22,745 nt of DNA from Larix sibirica (lineage: Eukaryota; Streptophyta; Pinopsida; Pinales; Pinaceae): contig NWUY0300008931.1 of the NCBI GenBank assembly GCA_004151065.3, forward strand, positions 1 to 22,745, read 5' to 3'. A program made the translations under genes and the position numbers. The notes below the pieces were generated by a model. That model saw nothing but the letters and a program-made list of their open reading frames with translations. It searched no databases and was not told the DNA's origin. Positions 1 to 10,045 of this stretch are shown here, piece by piece. Positions within the stretch are counted from its first letter, which is position 1. Each line of letters starts with the position of its first letter.

Positions 1-781
1 TGATTAATTAATGCTACCAATGTATTTAAATGACTTAGATAGGAAGATTTAATATTCCAATGGGTAGGCTAGAAATTAAGCCATGTATGAGAGATTTTAC
101 AATAAAATAAAATTATTAAGCTCTCTACGGCATTTGGATTTTACAAGGAAATAAATTATTAGGCTTTACATGGCCATTTGAATCTCAGAACACTCAACCA
201 GCCTGATCTTCTACCTTCCACACAACACCAATCAGTTTTGAAAATACTGCTAAGCAGTTTCATCTTGCTCTCAAAAGCCATCAACGTGATTTCTGTGAAT
301 TCTAGTGGGATTGAGCAATCACCTCCACCTACTCCTTCCATGAAAACAAGAGAGAACTTATTTATATCGTTAAATCACCATAGTTGAATGGTTTTAATTT
401 TTTTTAATTATATGTTAATTAGATTGGGAATGTGAGTAATTCTTGTGCACTTTATCACCACTTGAACGCCTCAAATCTTTGTTATCCCATAAAGGTCCTC
501 TTTTCTCCTTAAGGGTGAGATTGCCAAACTTAAAGGTGAGGAAACAGAAATAAACAAAGTCAATATCATTTATATGAGTATATGGGTGGGAGTTGCACAA
601 TAGATCACTAATGTTAAGAATTGCACATGTTTGCATGTGTGCGCCTTAAAACGTTGATATGTGTTCACCAATTTCAGGCGCCAATGGAGCAAGCACCAGC
701 AATAAACGGAGATGCAAGACATGTTTCCTAGTAGCACTTCTCACTCCTTGGTAGGGACTTGCTGCTCAACAACCGTCTTTG

Positions 782-851
782 TTATATAAATAAATTGAAA
801 GTAAAAAAAAGGTATCCACTCTTATTATATAAATAAATTGAAAGTAAAAAA
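782..851. repeat. 43-bp tandem duplication
   Basis: The string TTATATAAATAAATTGAAAG plus an A-run occurs at 782 and again at 825, with a short unique spacer in each unit. It is a local direct duplication with no coding potential. Confidence 0.8.
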
Positions 852-894
852 ATTGTATCATTATTACAAGGACATAAAAGTAAATGAGTTCCAA

Positions 895-1075
895 AATTAA
901 TTAACATTTTTATAAGTAGCAAGTATGATGAACCAATGCTCTATAACATTTTCTAATATTTCAATAATAAGCATGGGGTTATCTTTGTTTTTTACATAAT
1001 CATTATTGCAAATTTTTTAGTGATATATTAAAATACATAAGGACATAATCTCGGTGAAGAACACCATGGGTATAT
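895..1075. repeat. Diverged copy of the 1,643-1,955 repeat
   Basis: This segment follows the same order of short matches as 1,790-1,955: an ATTAACAT..TTTATA start, an AAGTATGATRAACCAA block, a CTAATATTT..AATAAGCAT block, then a pyrimidine-rich ATAAT-TTATT stretch and an AYAAGGACA-like end. It finishes with GAACACCATGGGTATAT at about 1,057-1,073, the same string found at the junction of the two later units. It is an older third member of that local family. Confidence 0.6.
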
Positions 1076-1376
1076 TTCTTTTTAAAAAGAAAAAAAAGTA
1101 ACTTGTTATTCAAGATAGAATCAAAGTTACAACTTGCTAGTACAAAGGGATCTTTACTCATTATATAACTATTCAAGTAAATTCTAGGTTGTATACCAAT
1201 CTTGGAACATAAAAAAAAAAATCGATCAAATCTAGGAGTAACTGTCAAAAAGCAGGGTTGTCTAATTAAACTTCATATAGCTACCTACATCCTACATTCA
1301 TCCTTGAAAGCAGAGTTTTTCAAAAGGCATAAAACATCATCACGGTAACTACAACGGAATTCCCTTATCCAAACTA

Positions 1377-1648
1377 CTAATAAAGATTTATAGAACCTTC
1401 AGAGACTTTAAAGAAGTCCACAAATTCTTCAAAATGAAGAATTCCTTCCGGAGGACCCACAGCTCGCTTGGATAAGTGATCAACTAGCAAATTAAATTCT
1501 CTGTAGATATGATGAAAATATAAACGGGAGAATGAAGATTGTACTTGATCATGTGACATTACTGTTGTAGTACCGCCACCTATAGAGTATAGAGTGGCTT
1601 TACCTGACGCCCAATCAATTATGACTTTGAAATCTCCATAAACCATGG
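1377..1648 (-). pseudogene. Truncated LINE RNase H domain (C-terminal part)
   Basis: Read on the minus strand, this frame gives the second half of an RNase H domain like those at the end of plant LINE polyproteins. It shows YGDFKVIIDWASG, corresponding to the GDS..VI..W catalytic-Asp motif with Ser changed to Phe. It then shows HIYREFNLLVDHLSKRA, the H-IYRE-N..AD-LSK signature with the last catalytic Asp kept, and an acidic tail before the stop. The domain's first half, with the first Asp and the Glu, is absent. Upstream of about 1,643 the frame runs into an unrelated 118-bp tandem duplication, so the longer open frame to 1,868 is a chance fusion. It is a dead fragment. Assignment to the LINE class rests on the motif pattern. 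Confidence 0.75.
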
Positions 1649-1874
1649 ATATATAGAAACCAGATGAAAGGTAAAAGTAATTAACATGTTTACATATGGT
1701 AAGTATGATAAACCAAATGTTCTCTTTACTAATATTTATGAATAAGCATTTGGAAGAACACCATGGGTATATAGAAACTCGATGAGGGGTAAAAGTAATT
1801 AACATGTTTACAAATGGTAAGTATGATAAACCAAATGTTCTCTTTACTAATATTTTATGAATAAGCATTTGGAA
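1643..1874. repeat. 118-bp tandem duplication
   Basis: Two direct units begin CCATGGATAT at 1,643 and CCATGGGTAT at 1,761. They stay nearly identical through the AATTAACATGTTTACA, AAGTATGATAAACCAAATGT and GAATAAGCATTTGGAA blocks. The second unit continues into DNA homologous to 960-1,050. The duplication abuts the truncated RNase H fragment and extends its open frame artificially. Confidence 0.85.
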
Positions 1875-2195
1875 TCGTCCTTGCTTTTCTTTTATATAAT
1901 TGTTATTTCAAACTTTTTGGATGATACGAGTACTATACACATATGGACACACAACCATTAATATTATTATGCCAAAGTTAGATTCCCTATAACATCAATG
2001 GAACTGTCTTTAAGTGAATGCTCCTCTTGACATCAATAATTTTAATGCAAACCGGGAAAGAATGGAGTGGGAAATACCTCATAAAGTGAACAATCTTATG
2101 ATAGTAAAGGCACGCTGGTATGATTTGAGATTTTGATAAGTTGTCCACTAAGTAAATAGTGTATAGTTGATTTACTTCAAATAAAAATTATTAAT

Positions 2196-2371
2196 CTTAT
2201 ATGTTAGTTATGATAATGATAGTTAGTGTTAAGTTCAATTTTAAATTGAGTTTGTGTATTGAATACTAAAAACTTATATGTTAGTTATGATAATGATAGT
2301 TAGTATAGTTATGATAATGATAGTTAGTGTTGAGTTCAATTTTAAATTTAGTTTGTGTATTGAATACTAAA
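2196..2371. repeat. 77-bp tandem duplication with internal re-duplication
   Basis: The unit starts CTTATATGTTAGTTATGATA at 2,196 and again at 2,273 and ends in a TTGTGTATTGAATACTAAAA block. The second unit carries an extra copy of its AGTTATGATAATGATAGTTAG core, so that core appears three times in all. Confidence 0.85.
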
Positions 2372-3094
2372 AGATTATTTAAAGTGAAAGCACTATAAAC
2401 ATGTTGGCTTATAATCATTGAAGAAGAAACTACTAAGGTTAGCTTTTAAACAGTATGTAGAACAATTAAGACTACTAACATCAACTTAAACCACTAAACA
2501 AAAATAATATCATTTTCAAGTACTTAACATTCCTTTGTACAATGGGGATGTGGGAATGGCCTCAATGTCTTCCATTTTAGTACAAATAATCACAGTGAAA
2601 AACCTGTCTAATGGGGTGAAGAGACATAATGAAAGAGAAATTTTGGATGGAAAGATTCCCCACCCAAAATGGAAGTCATGTGTCTAGCATCAATTACACC
2701 TTCATTTAACCAAAGACCCCTTCATTGAGTAAAAAAATATTCAAAGAGTGAGAGAAAAATAAGAAAGCTCATTATATCTTCAAATCCCTAGCTAACAAAT
2801 GCATCAACAAACTATGTATCACACCTTAATATAGAAAACTATAATAAAGATCATAAATAGTACGTAAATTTTGTATTTATTAAAATAATTCATAAAAATT
2901 ATGTTAATTGGGTGTAGTTCGAGTAATTGTGAGAAAAAATTATAATTCAAATCCCATAATATTATCATAAAAAATCTAATTTTTAATATATTTATTTTCA
3001 ATAAATAGATTATTAACCAATTACCAAAATTATTTCCAAACACTTAATTTATAATTAATAACAAAACATACTATCAATCAAATCATTATTTTTA

Positions 3095-3207
3095 TTTTTA
3101 TTGAATATGTTGCTATCATGTTTACTCGCTTGGGAGCATCTTTGCTTGTATTTAGTTTTATTGAATATGTTGCTATCATGTTTACTCGCTTGGGAGCATC
3201 TTTGCTT
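3095..3207. repeat. 60-bp perfect tandem duplication
   Basis: A block of about 53 bases starting TTTTATTGAATATGTTGC and ending GGGAGCATCTTTGCTT occurs twice, exactly 60 bases apart, with no mismatch that I can see. Perfect identity in otherwise decayed DNA suggests a recent event. Confidence 0.9.
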
Positions 3208-3701
3208 CTATTGTATTAATAGACCATATTAATAAGAAATTGAAATAAAAACCAAGTCTGGGCACCATCATCGTCTTACTCTAAAATATTATAAACATGA
3301 AACATCATCCAAAAGTTTATGTTGTCATATTTTCCTTAGGGTTGAGGGTTGAGTGTGACTTATGAAGGGTATCCTATGTTCTACATTTTGGTTTACAACA
3401 CACAGGATCCTATGCATCCAATGGATCACAACTATCCTTCAAACTCAAAATTCAACATCTACCATAAGTGAAATTTTTCTCAATGAGGGTGATTGATTTT
3501 AAACCTTGCTCAGTACAGAGGATTTGATTTGAAACCTTAGTACTATAAATACGAGATTTTAAAAAGGGATTTGATTGAAACTTTCGTGGACTAAATAGGA
3601 GCTTAGTGCATGGAAACTAATCCAAATATTTGGGAATCGTGACTAACTCCATAGACATGATGAGGCATGTGCTTCACAACTACTACATCCTTTGATAATG
3701 T

Positions 3702-3985
3702 GTGACATACTTTATCTAGGTAATGTTAATGTTTACAAATGTGTAAAATTTAAATACCTTTTTCTTTAAAAAAAAATGAGATTATACAATGATATCATTA
3801 CACTTGGTAGCGCCCCCACATTAGACATGTGACATACTTTGTCTTACTAAGATATTGTACATACTGTGTCTTACTAAGTCATTATTAATATTTAAAAATG
3901 TGCAAAATTTAAATCATTTTTTTTCATAGTAAATTGAGATAATACATTGTATCATTAAAGTGGGTAGCGCCCCCACGCTATACAT
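3702..3985. repeat. Diverged tandem duplication ending in TAGCGCCCCCAC
   Basis: Two direct units share GTGACATACTTT, a TTTA(C/A)AAATGTG(T/C)AAAATTTAAAT block, a poly-T/A tract, GAGATTATACA-like and GATATCATTA-like blocks, and GGTAGCGCCCCCAC (near 3,807 and 3,964). A short extra repeat, CATACT(T/G)TGTCTTACTAAG, lies between them. The C-run is unusual in this AT-rich setting. Confidence 0.75.
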
Positions 3986-4419
3986 GATGGAATTTACACA
4001 CAGCGTTTTAGAAGTTGAGTATGGTAAATTTTAAAGTGTTTCAATGTCATATTGTTTGGCATATTTTAAGGTTTTTTAATTTTACTTTTAAATTATTAAT
4101 TAAAGAATTATAGAGATAAGAAAAGAATTAATACTTTGGAATTATAGGGCATCATGAACATGGTAGACAAAGATGGCCCCTCTTCTAAAAATACGTGTGA
4201 TTTCCATTTTCTCTCATGGAACAAGGAATTCCAATATGAATAAATTCTCTTAAAGTGGTGTATGTAGATTTAAAACCCCTTCTGTTATTTGGTGAATGCG
4301 TACAAATTCTTAGGACTTATGACTATTGTGCACACATTGTGGACCCCTTTGTTGCTTTGGATATAACAAAAAGTTCCATCTAATTGGATGATTTTGCCTC
4401 TTCTATGTAATGCAAAAGC

Positions 4420-5160
4420 ATTCTATAATGTTCTTAGAATGAGTGCATAGTAGATGCAACAAAAAGAAGTATAGTTGATGGATTACATAATAGAATAAAG
4501 ATATAGCACAATGTTCTAAGAATGAGTGTATGGTGGATGTAACAAAGTGGTGAATTATATGGTAGAATAAAGATACAGTATAATATTTGGAGTTAAAGAA
4601 AGTAATGTGACAATAAGAATAATGTATGAAGAAAGAATGAAGATATCAAATAGTACACAAAATCAATGAAAAAATGGGTACATAATAGGAAGTTGAAGCA
4701 ATAGGTGAGTGTGCAAGGAACAACACAATAACACATTGAAGGAAGCTAAAATGTTGGATTGGTAAAGTGTCAGAAATGGGTGAGTGTGCCAAGAATTAGC
4801 AGAACACTACATTAAAACAAAGCAAAAAGGTTACATTAGGAACAAAAAAGGGCATTGAAGTAATGGGTGTGTGGAAGGAATAATGCAATAGCATGTTGAA
4901 GAAAATTGGGTGCATTATGCACATAATAAAACACTGAAGCATTCAGTGAGTGCAAAAACAAATAACACAATAACACACTAAAGAAAGGGGAAAGGTCACA
5001 TTAGGCACACAAAATAATGCAATGAAACAATGGGTGGGTCTACAAATAACAATGCAATAGCACATTGAAGCAATGGGTGAGTGTGCAAATAAAAATGCAA
5101 TAGAACATTGAATCAATGGGCGAGTGTTCCAAGGGATAACATAATAACAAGCTCAAAAAG
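4420..5160. repeat. Degenerate minisatellite array, first part
   Basis: The start holds an 83-bp duplication (ATGTTCTTAGAATGAGTG at 4,428 and a variant at 4,511). It is followed by many variants of a core like CAATGGGTGAGTGTGCAA then ACAATGCAATAGCACATTGA. Core starts fall near 4,701, 4,776, 4,863, 4,941, 5,030, 5,073 and 5,116, so spacings are about 75-90 bp and 43 bp, suggesting a 43-bp basic unit. Interruptions such as GGGGAAAGGTCACATTAGGC recur as well. No coding function is seen. Confidence 0.75.
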
Positions 5161-5460
5161 GGGAAGGGTCATATTAGACACAAATAAGACACTAAAGCAA
5201 GGAAGAAAGAATACCATGTTAGGAAAAAAGGAAAGAAGGCTGCATAGACACAATATAAGAAGTTGAAGAGTCACAAAGGGGGTTAGACATTTAGAAAAAA
5301 TAAATAGGATTGCAATGACTAGACCTCACCAAACATGTTTCACATTAGGCAGACATGTTGAAGGCAAGTGAAAATAAGAAGAAAGAAAGTTGCAAATGGA
5401 AGAATAAATAAGATGGCAACACTTAGAGCTAGCAAAATTCATTATCTTGCAATGAAGAAG
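5160..5460. repeat. Diverged middle of the minisatellite region
   Basis: The purine-rich sequence still contains fragments of the flanking cores (GGGGAAGGGTCATATTAGAC, AGACATGTTGAAGG-like, GAAGAATAAATAAG-like), but I cannot define a regular period. It probably belongs to the same array in a more decayed state. Confidence 0.45.
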
Positions 5461-5895
5461 ACATTGAAGCAATGGCTAAGTGCATAAGTAACAATATAAT
5501 AACATGTGAAGGAATGTGAAAAGTGGCATGAATAATGCAATAACATGTTGGAGGAAGGTGAAAAGTGGCATGAAGAAGATGACTAAGTGCACAAGTAACA
5601 TTGCAATAACATGTGAAGTGGCATGAACAATGCAATAACATGTGAAGAAATGTGAAATGGCATGAACAATGCAATAACATGTTGGAGGAAGGTGAAAAGT
5701 GGCATGAAGAAGATGACTAAGTGCACAAGTAACAATGCAATAACATGTGAAGAAATGTGAAGTGGAAGGTGAAAAGTGGTATAAAGTAAATAGCTAAGTG
5801 CATAACTAACAATGGAATAACATGTGAAGTGGCATGAACAATGCAATAAGAAATTGAAGGAAGGTAAAAAGTGGCATGAAGCAAATGCATAAATG
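5457..5895. repeat. Higher-order minisatellite array, second part
   Basis: The core is CAATGCAATAACATGTTGGA followed by GGAAGGTGAAAAGTGGCATGA and a GACTAAGTGCACAAGTAACA segment, repeated in varying combinations. A long block starting AACATGTTGGAGGAAGG occurs at 5,542 and 5,676, a 134-bp higher-order period. Shorter units (GTGGCATGAACAATGCAATA) are inserted between. The repetition produces long Cys/His/Leu-rich open frames on the minus strand that are artefacts of periodicity, not genes. Confidence 0.85.
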
Positions 5896-6389
5896 AACAA
5901 TACAATAATACATCTATAGAAAATATAAAATCACATTTCATTCAAAATAGGAACTCAGAATTGAGATATTAAAATACATATTACAAGAATTAAAATTAAC
6001 TAAACATAAAATCATATCATAGTAAACTATTTTTTATGATTAAATGTACAAAATTAAATTCCTATAAAATTATTTTAACTTCAAATTTACTAAACATCAA
6101 AAATAATATTCTTTCTAAATTGAATATAAAAGGCCTTTTTTTTAATTTTATTTGTTGAACATTATCCTAAATACAAGTTTCTATTAAGTTATGAATAAGA
6201 TGTTCAAGCATTAAGACAAACAATCTGAAATTGTGAATAAAATATTAAAGCATTGAAACATATATTTAAAAGAAACAATCATATTTAGCTAAAATAAGAA
6301 ACCAAAAAATATTAAATAAAAAGCAAAAAAACCAAAAAATATTTAAAACATACTTTGATTATTAAAATTAACTATTTAAACCTTGAAAA
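5896..6389. other. AT-rich dispersed-repeat DNA left of the LINE
   Basis: No gene is seen. Phrases such as CCAAAAAATATTTAAAACATA, TAAACATAAAATCATAT and ATTATTAAAATTAACTA recur in related form at 8,050-8,700, on the far side of the LINE. The LINE therefore appears to sit inside an older AT-rich repeat family. Confidence 0.5.
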
Positions 6390-6586
6390 AAAGCATATCA
6401 TTGATATTCAAAAATATTGAATCAAACAGTACAACGATACTTCTGTCATAGTGGCATGATAGTTATAATCTCTATTATAGCCTCATCCAGGCATAACATA
6501 AAAAACTAGTGATATCTACTAACACCTCAAAATACCAAAACTGACAGCTTACTACAGACAAGTTGTGTCACTTTCAAAAACTGAAC

Positions 6587-7066
6587 TTAATCAAAAAAAT
6601 ATAGAGATCCTGTATCCTGACAAGAAGTTCCCAGGAATTCCTCCCATATTAAGTAACCATCTTCACCCTCCAATGCCTGCTTCGACAGTTTGTTTGCCAA
6701 GGAATTATGTTCCCGATAGATGTGTTCAAGAGTAATGTTGTTGAAACGACTGATTTCAAATCTGATCATGTTGCACCAATGTGCTAAAGATGTCACTTTC
6801 AAGGTATATTCACCACTCACCCATTTAATAGTAACTCTAGAGTCGCCAAATACTTTTGCATCAGCAAGGCCAAAGCAATTAGCCACTCTAGCAACACACC
6901 ATAAAGCAAGAAGTTTTGCCTTCATGTTTGTGCCCCTTCCATAGCTGAGGTGTAAGGTGAAGTAGTGATCCTGATTTAACATAACCACCCCACTAGCCGC
7001 ACAATGCCCATTTGATGCAGCTCCATCAAAGAAAAGTACTGGACCAGAAAACTGTAGAGTAAACAA
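6587..7066 (-). pseudogene. LINE RNase H domain with lost catalytic residues
   Basis: The frame reads as a nearly full RNase H domain of the plant LINE type. It contains FFDGAASNG (first catalytic Asp kept), TNMKAKLLALW (where family members usually have Glu in an AELLAL-like motif; here Lys), VFGDSRVTIKW (third Asp kept) and HIYREHNSLANKLSKQA (usual AD-LSK Asp changed to Asn). Two of the four DEDD residues are therefore missing, so RNase H activity is unlikely. The frame continues upstream into the linker across one stop. It would normally degrade the RNA strand during retrotransposition. Confidence 0.8.
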
Positions 7067-7089
7067 ACCAACTTTCCGGATCTTTGGAG

Positions 7090-7950
7090 GATCCTTCTCC
7101 TTCTAATATGTCATATATAACTTCAAAGCCGTGTTATAAGCCGACAGAGCACTGGGATTGTAGTCTTCAAAGACTATCAAATTTCTAATGGGCCAGATAG
7201 TCCAGGAGATAAAGACCGGGAGAGTGACAAAGGATTTACAAGATCTGATCCACTATTGTAAACTAGATTCAAAATTTCCATCTCCCCAACGCTTATCAAT
7301 ATTAAAAGCCAAACAGAACATATCCCACAACTTCTTTGTGAACACACATTCCACTAAGAGATGGCAAGAAGTTTCAGAACTAATTTTACATAAAACACAT
7401 TGACTGGGCCTAGACCAACCTTTCATCAAAAGATTATCCCATGTTTTCAATCTATCTTGAATTGCAAACCACATAAAACACTTAAATTTCAATCATATCT
7501 TCCAGGGCCATAATCCTTTGTACCACCAATGTTTCGAAAAAATACACTTCCTTTTGATTATAGCTCTATAAGCAGTTTTTGCAGTCACCACTCCTGTACT
7601 TCCATTTCCAACCCATAAGATTTTATCACTCTCCAAAGTTAATATGCAACTCGCATCATTTAATGACTGAGTATACTTGTCCCATTCAAAAGTCGATGCA
7701 CCAATCATACCAAAATCAACTGCCACCATTTTTCTTGATACTATCAAGTGTAATAAAACCATAACCTTTCACAAGGGAAAGAATCTCATCAGAGAGACAA
7801 TAAGAATCCTCAAGGCCCAACATTGGATCGATCCCAATTGAAATTTTTTTACCATTTCCAACTTGCCAACACAGATCTTTAGCTAACCAATTATATATCT
7901 TAAGAAAACCATTCCAGATCGGAGAGGCTCCTCTCATCTTTTTTCTTGGA
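7090..7950 (-). pseudogene. LINE pol C-terminal region with zinc knuckle
   Basis: Upstream of the RNase H, the minus strand reads MRGASPIWNGF and GNGKKISIGIDPMLG at 7,937-7,800, typical of the region after the reverse transcriptase in plant LINEs. After a frameshift near 7,725 it reads GASTFEWDKY. The frame then passes a TGA at about 7,494 into KFKCFMWFAIQDRLKTWDNL and the zinc-binding CVLC(x8)HLLVEC, a C-x2-C-x8-H-x4-C knuckle as in zf-RVT domains. The linker with SWTIWPIRNLIVFED follows another stop at 7,251. From 7,762 down to 6,587 the pieces share one frame, so the decay there is mostly nonsense substitution. Confidence 0.8.
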
Positions 7951-8049
7951 TTCCCTTCACCTTAATATATTTCATCTGAAAAACTTTGACCAAAACGTGT
8001 TACCAAATTAGCCACGAAAACTTTCTAAAAGAGAAATCCTTTCCCATTT

Positions 8050-8808
8050 ATTAACCATAAGGAAGTCATAAAAACTAAAAAATATTTAAAAAAGATTACA
8101 AAACTATTAATATAAAAAAATTGAAACCCAAAAAGATATTTAGAAAATATTACAACTATTCAAACATAAAATTACATAAAATGAGATTTTCATATTATTA
8201 AAATTTTAAAATCCCAACAAAATATTTAGAAAATATATTAGAAATATTCAAACATAAGATTACATATCAAAGGACTTTTTTTAATTATATAATTTACTAG
8301 ATTAAATTAGCACAACACCATCATCTAACGTCAAACTTCGGAGGAATAATAATATTAAAAAGTCAAAAAAAAAAAGCCGAAGAATATTTAAAAGACATAT
8401 TACAACAAATACAATTCGCCGAACATAAAATTATAAAATAATATTCTAAGGCGATTTTGTTTTAGCGTAAGCATAAAATAATAGACGTCGGTGTATGTTG
8501 AATCAAATTGATTAAATCTATAAAATCAAAAACTATTTTCACCTCAGATTTATTAAGAATAATATTTTATAAAGTTAAATAAGAAAAATGAATTCTTAAT
8601 TTATGTCTAATAAGAATAAAAATAAAATTTATAAAGTTTAAATAAGAGAAATGAATTTTTAATTTGACTTTATTTAACATTATCCACATGAAGATATCTG
8701 CAACACTCCACATCAGTGCAATGAGTTAGTTGGTCATGCTACACCTGTTTTGAACAAGTAAAAAACTCACCCACCACCACCACCATGTGAGCCAATCAAG
8801 ATTATATA
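8050..8808. repeat. AT-rich degenerate repeat region
   Basis: Variants of AAAATATTTA(A/G)AAAA, ATTACAA.TATTCAAACATAA and AAATTACAT recur several times between 8,070 and 8,450. A further local duplication (AATATTTTATAAAGTTAAATAAG with ATGAATTCTTAATTT and a close copy) lies at about 8,560-8,670. A (CCA)n run occurs near 8,770. No gene is seen. Confidence 0.55.
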
Positions 8809-8877
8809 CAATAATGAAAATACCGCTGCCAAGATTTATAGACGCCTCCACAATAATGAAAATACCACTGCCAACTT
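8809..8877. repeat. 42-bp tandem duplication
   Basis: ACAATAATGAAAATACCGCT at 8,809 and ACAATAATGAAAATACCACT at 8,851 are both followed by GCCAA. It is a small direct duplication outside any gene. Confidence 0.8.
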
Positions 8878-9076
8878 TACAGATTAAGTTATCTGCTCCC
8901 AACCGGTAAACTCACACTCACATATCACATCACGCGGCAAATAGCATCATAGATACATTTATCCGTGCTCTCTTTATTCCCAACCTTTTAAAATCGCAAG
9001 TAAATTACAAAAAGGAAAACACTTTTCACCGAGGTAAATCAAAATGAAATCTGACGAACTGCCACTAACCACAATC

Positions 9077-9209
9077 ATTTCAATTTTGGAGCAGTATAAG
9101 CGCTAACCAAAAGGCCCCCGACCGGCCGGAAGTCGGCAGAACATTACAATTTTGGCGCTGTATAAGCGCTAACCAAAACGCTCCCGATTGGCTCGAATTC
9201 GGCAGAACA
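9077..9209. repeat. 66-bp CG-rich tandem duplication
   Basis: Two direct units share CAATTTTGG, GTATAAGCGCTAACCAAAA, a CCCGA core and TCGGCAGAACA, with starts 66 bases apart (CAATTTTGG at 9,081 and 9,147). The second unit has a short palindrome, GCGCT(gtata)AGCGC, at 9,155-9,169. It is GC-richer than its surroundings and lies on the downstream side of the expansin gene. The function is unknown. Confidence 0.8.
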
Positions 9210-9644
9210 ATTAATTTTGAAATCGCAATTTGGAGTGTTCAACTTGTAATTTTAGCAATTTTGAATGTTTTAAAATCACATTTGGTTTAGGATAAATAAA
9301 TAGTATTCAAATTACAATTTTAACAATTTAAGTGGTTTGACGTTTGATTTAGAACAGAACAATACTATTTTACTGAAATTGTAAAATTATGGAAATAACA
9401 AATTTCCCATAACAATTTTGGCAATTTTTTATCAAAAATTCGCCGAAAAAAGAGGGGCGGCGTTTTAGTTATCTTTTATCCTACTCGTTCAATTTTCAAC
9501 CGCGCGTGGTTGTTTTCTTTTAACCGCAAACGGTTTTTAGTTATATACAACTGTCACTGAGCCACGCATTCGCGTCGTACTCTGCAGGCTTCTGAACGCG
9601 CTTTCGACTGTAATGGAGCATCTCTGTAACGCGTTTTTCGTATT

Positions 9645-9745
9645 ATTAGAAAAAAAACAGCAAAACATAACTAGACGCGTTTATAGTTCGAGTAGACGAT
9701 TTTCAGATTCTTTTTTTTAATTAGAAAAAAACAGCAAAACATAAA
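9645..9745. repeat. 75-bp imperfect direct repeat
   Basis: ATTAGA followed by an A-run and ACAGCAAAACATAA occurs at 9,645 and again at 9,720, each preceded by an ACG(CG)-TTTT-like sequence. It is a local duplication of low complexity. Confidence 0.65.
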
Positions 9746-9985
9746 TGTAGAGCCATTTCACATCAAAAAAGAAACCGAAAGTACGCAGCAGAGAAACAAA
9801 GCTAAAACATAAACATAAAATAGTTACATATTATTTCAATCCTTCATAAAAACAGCAGCAGCAGTACATGAAAAATGGGCTGTAGTTGTCACACACCACA
9901 CTCACTCCTGCTAAACCTGAACCACTACCAATACCATTACCAAGCATTCTTCCCCAAAAATAGCTACACATTACACAACTTAGCT

Positions 9986-10014
9986 CGGCTCTGTGTTCTT
10001 GTTTTCCAGAGCCG
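9986..10014. other. 8-bp perfect inverted repeat in probable 3' UTR
   Basis: CGGCTCTG at 9,986-9,993 pairs with CAGAGCCG at 10,007-10,014 around a 13-base loop. If the expansin transcript reaches this far, it would form a stable GC-rich stem in its 3' UTR. No function is known to me. Confidence 0.55.
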
Positions 10015-10045
10015 TTAACAACAATTACATAAGTGGGACGAGACT

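Larger units (their letters stand above)
1..1376. other. AT-rich non-genic stretch
   Basis: I see no convincing gene here. Open frames are short, lack recognisable motifs and show no splice-compatible partners. The stretch holds a 43-bp tandem duplication near 782-850 and a diverged repeat at about 895-1,050 that matches DNA near 1,790-1,955. Its last ~135 bases are probably the 3' untranslated remnant of the minus-strand LINE fragment that begins at 1,377. Confidence 0.6.
1960..4420. other. AT-rich non-genic region with local duplications
   Basis: No gene is supported across this stretch. Frames are short, AT-driven and without domain motifs. The clear structures are three local direct duplications, listed separately (2,196-2,371; 3,095-3,207; 3,702-3,985). 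The rest looks like old, unrecognisable repeat DNA. Confidence 0.6.
6390..8050 (-). mobile_element. Decayed LINE (non-LTR retrotransposon), 3' half
   Basis: Minus-strand remains of a plant LINE, in order: a pol C-terminal segment (about 8,040-7,500), a CCHC zinc knuckle (7,490-7,360), a linker with SWTIWPIRN (around 7,200), an RNase H domain (7,066-6,587) and an untranslated tail ending near ATATCAATGATATGC at about 6,390. The reverse transcriptase core and endonuclease upstream are missing, as expected for a 5'-truncated copy. One frameshift near 7,725 and in-frame stops near 7,968, 7,494, 7,251 and 7,105 mark it as dead. I did not find clear target-site duplications. The element class follows from domain order and motifs. 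Confidence 0.8.

Noticed and set aside
1649-1868. Upstream extension of the RNase H frame as a longer protein
   Set aside because: The extra residues come entirely from the 118-bp tandem duplication and resemble no domain; it is a chance open frame.
2905-2925. GTAGTTCGAGTAAT as part of a tRNA T-loop
   Set aside because: No acceptor, D or anticodon stems can be drawn around it; no tRNA gene was found in the window.
5429-5941. Overlapping minus-strand open frames rich in Cys, His, Leu and Phe that look like a repeat protein
   Set aside because: They arise from the minisatellite periodicity (units not a multiple of one consistent frame), repeat the same phrase in several frames, and have no known fold or splice context.
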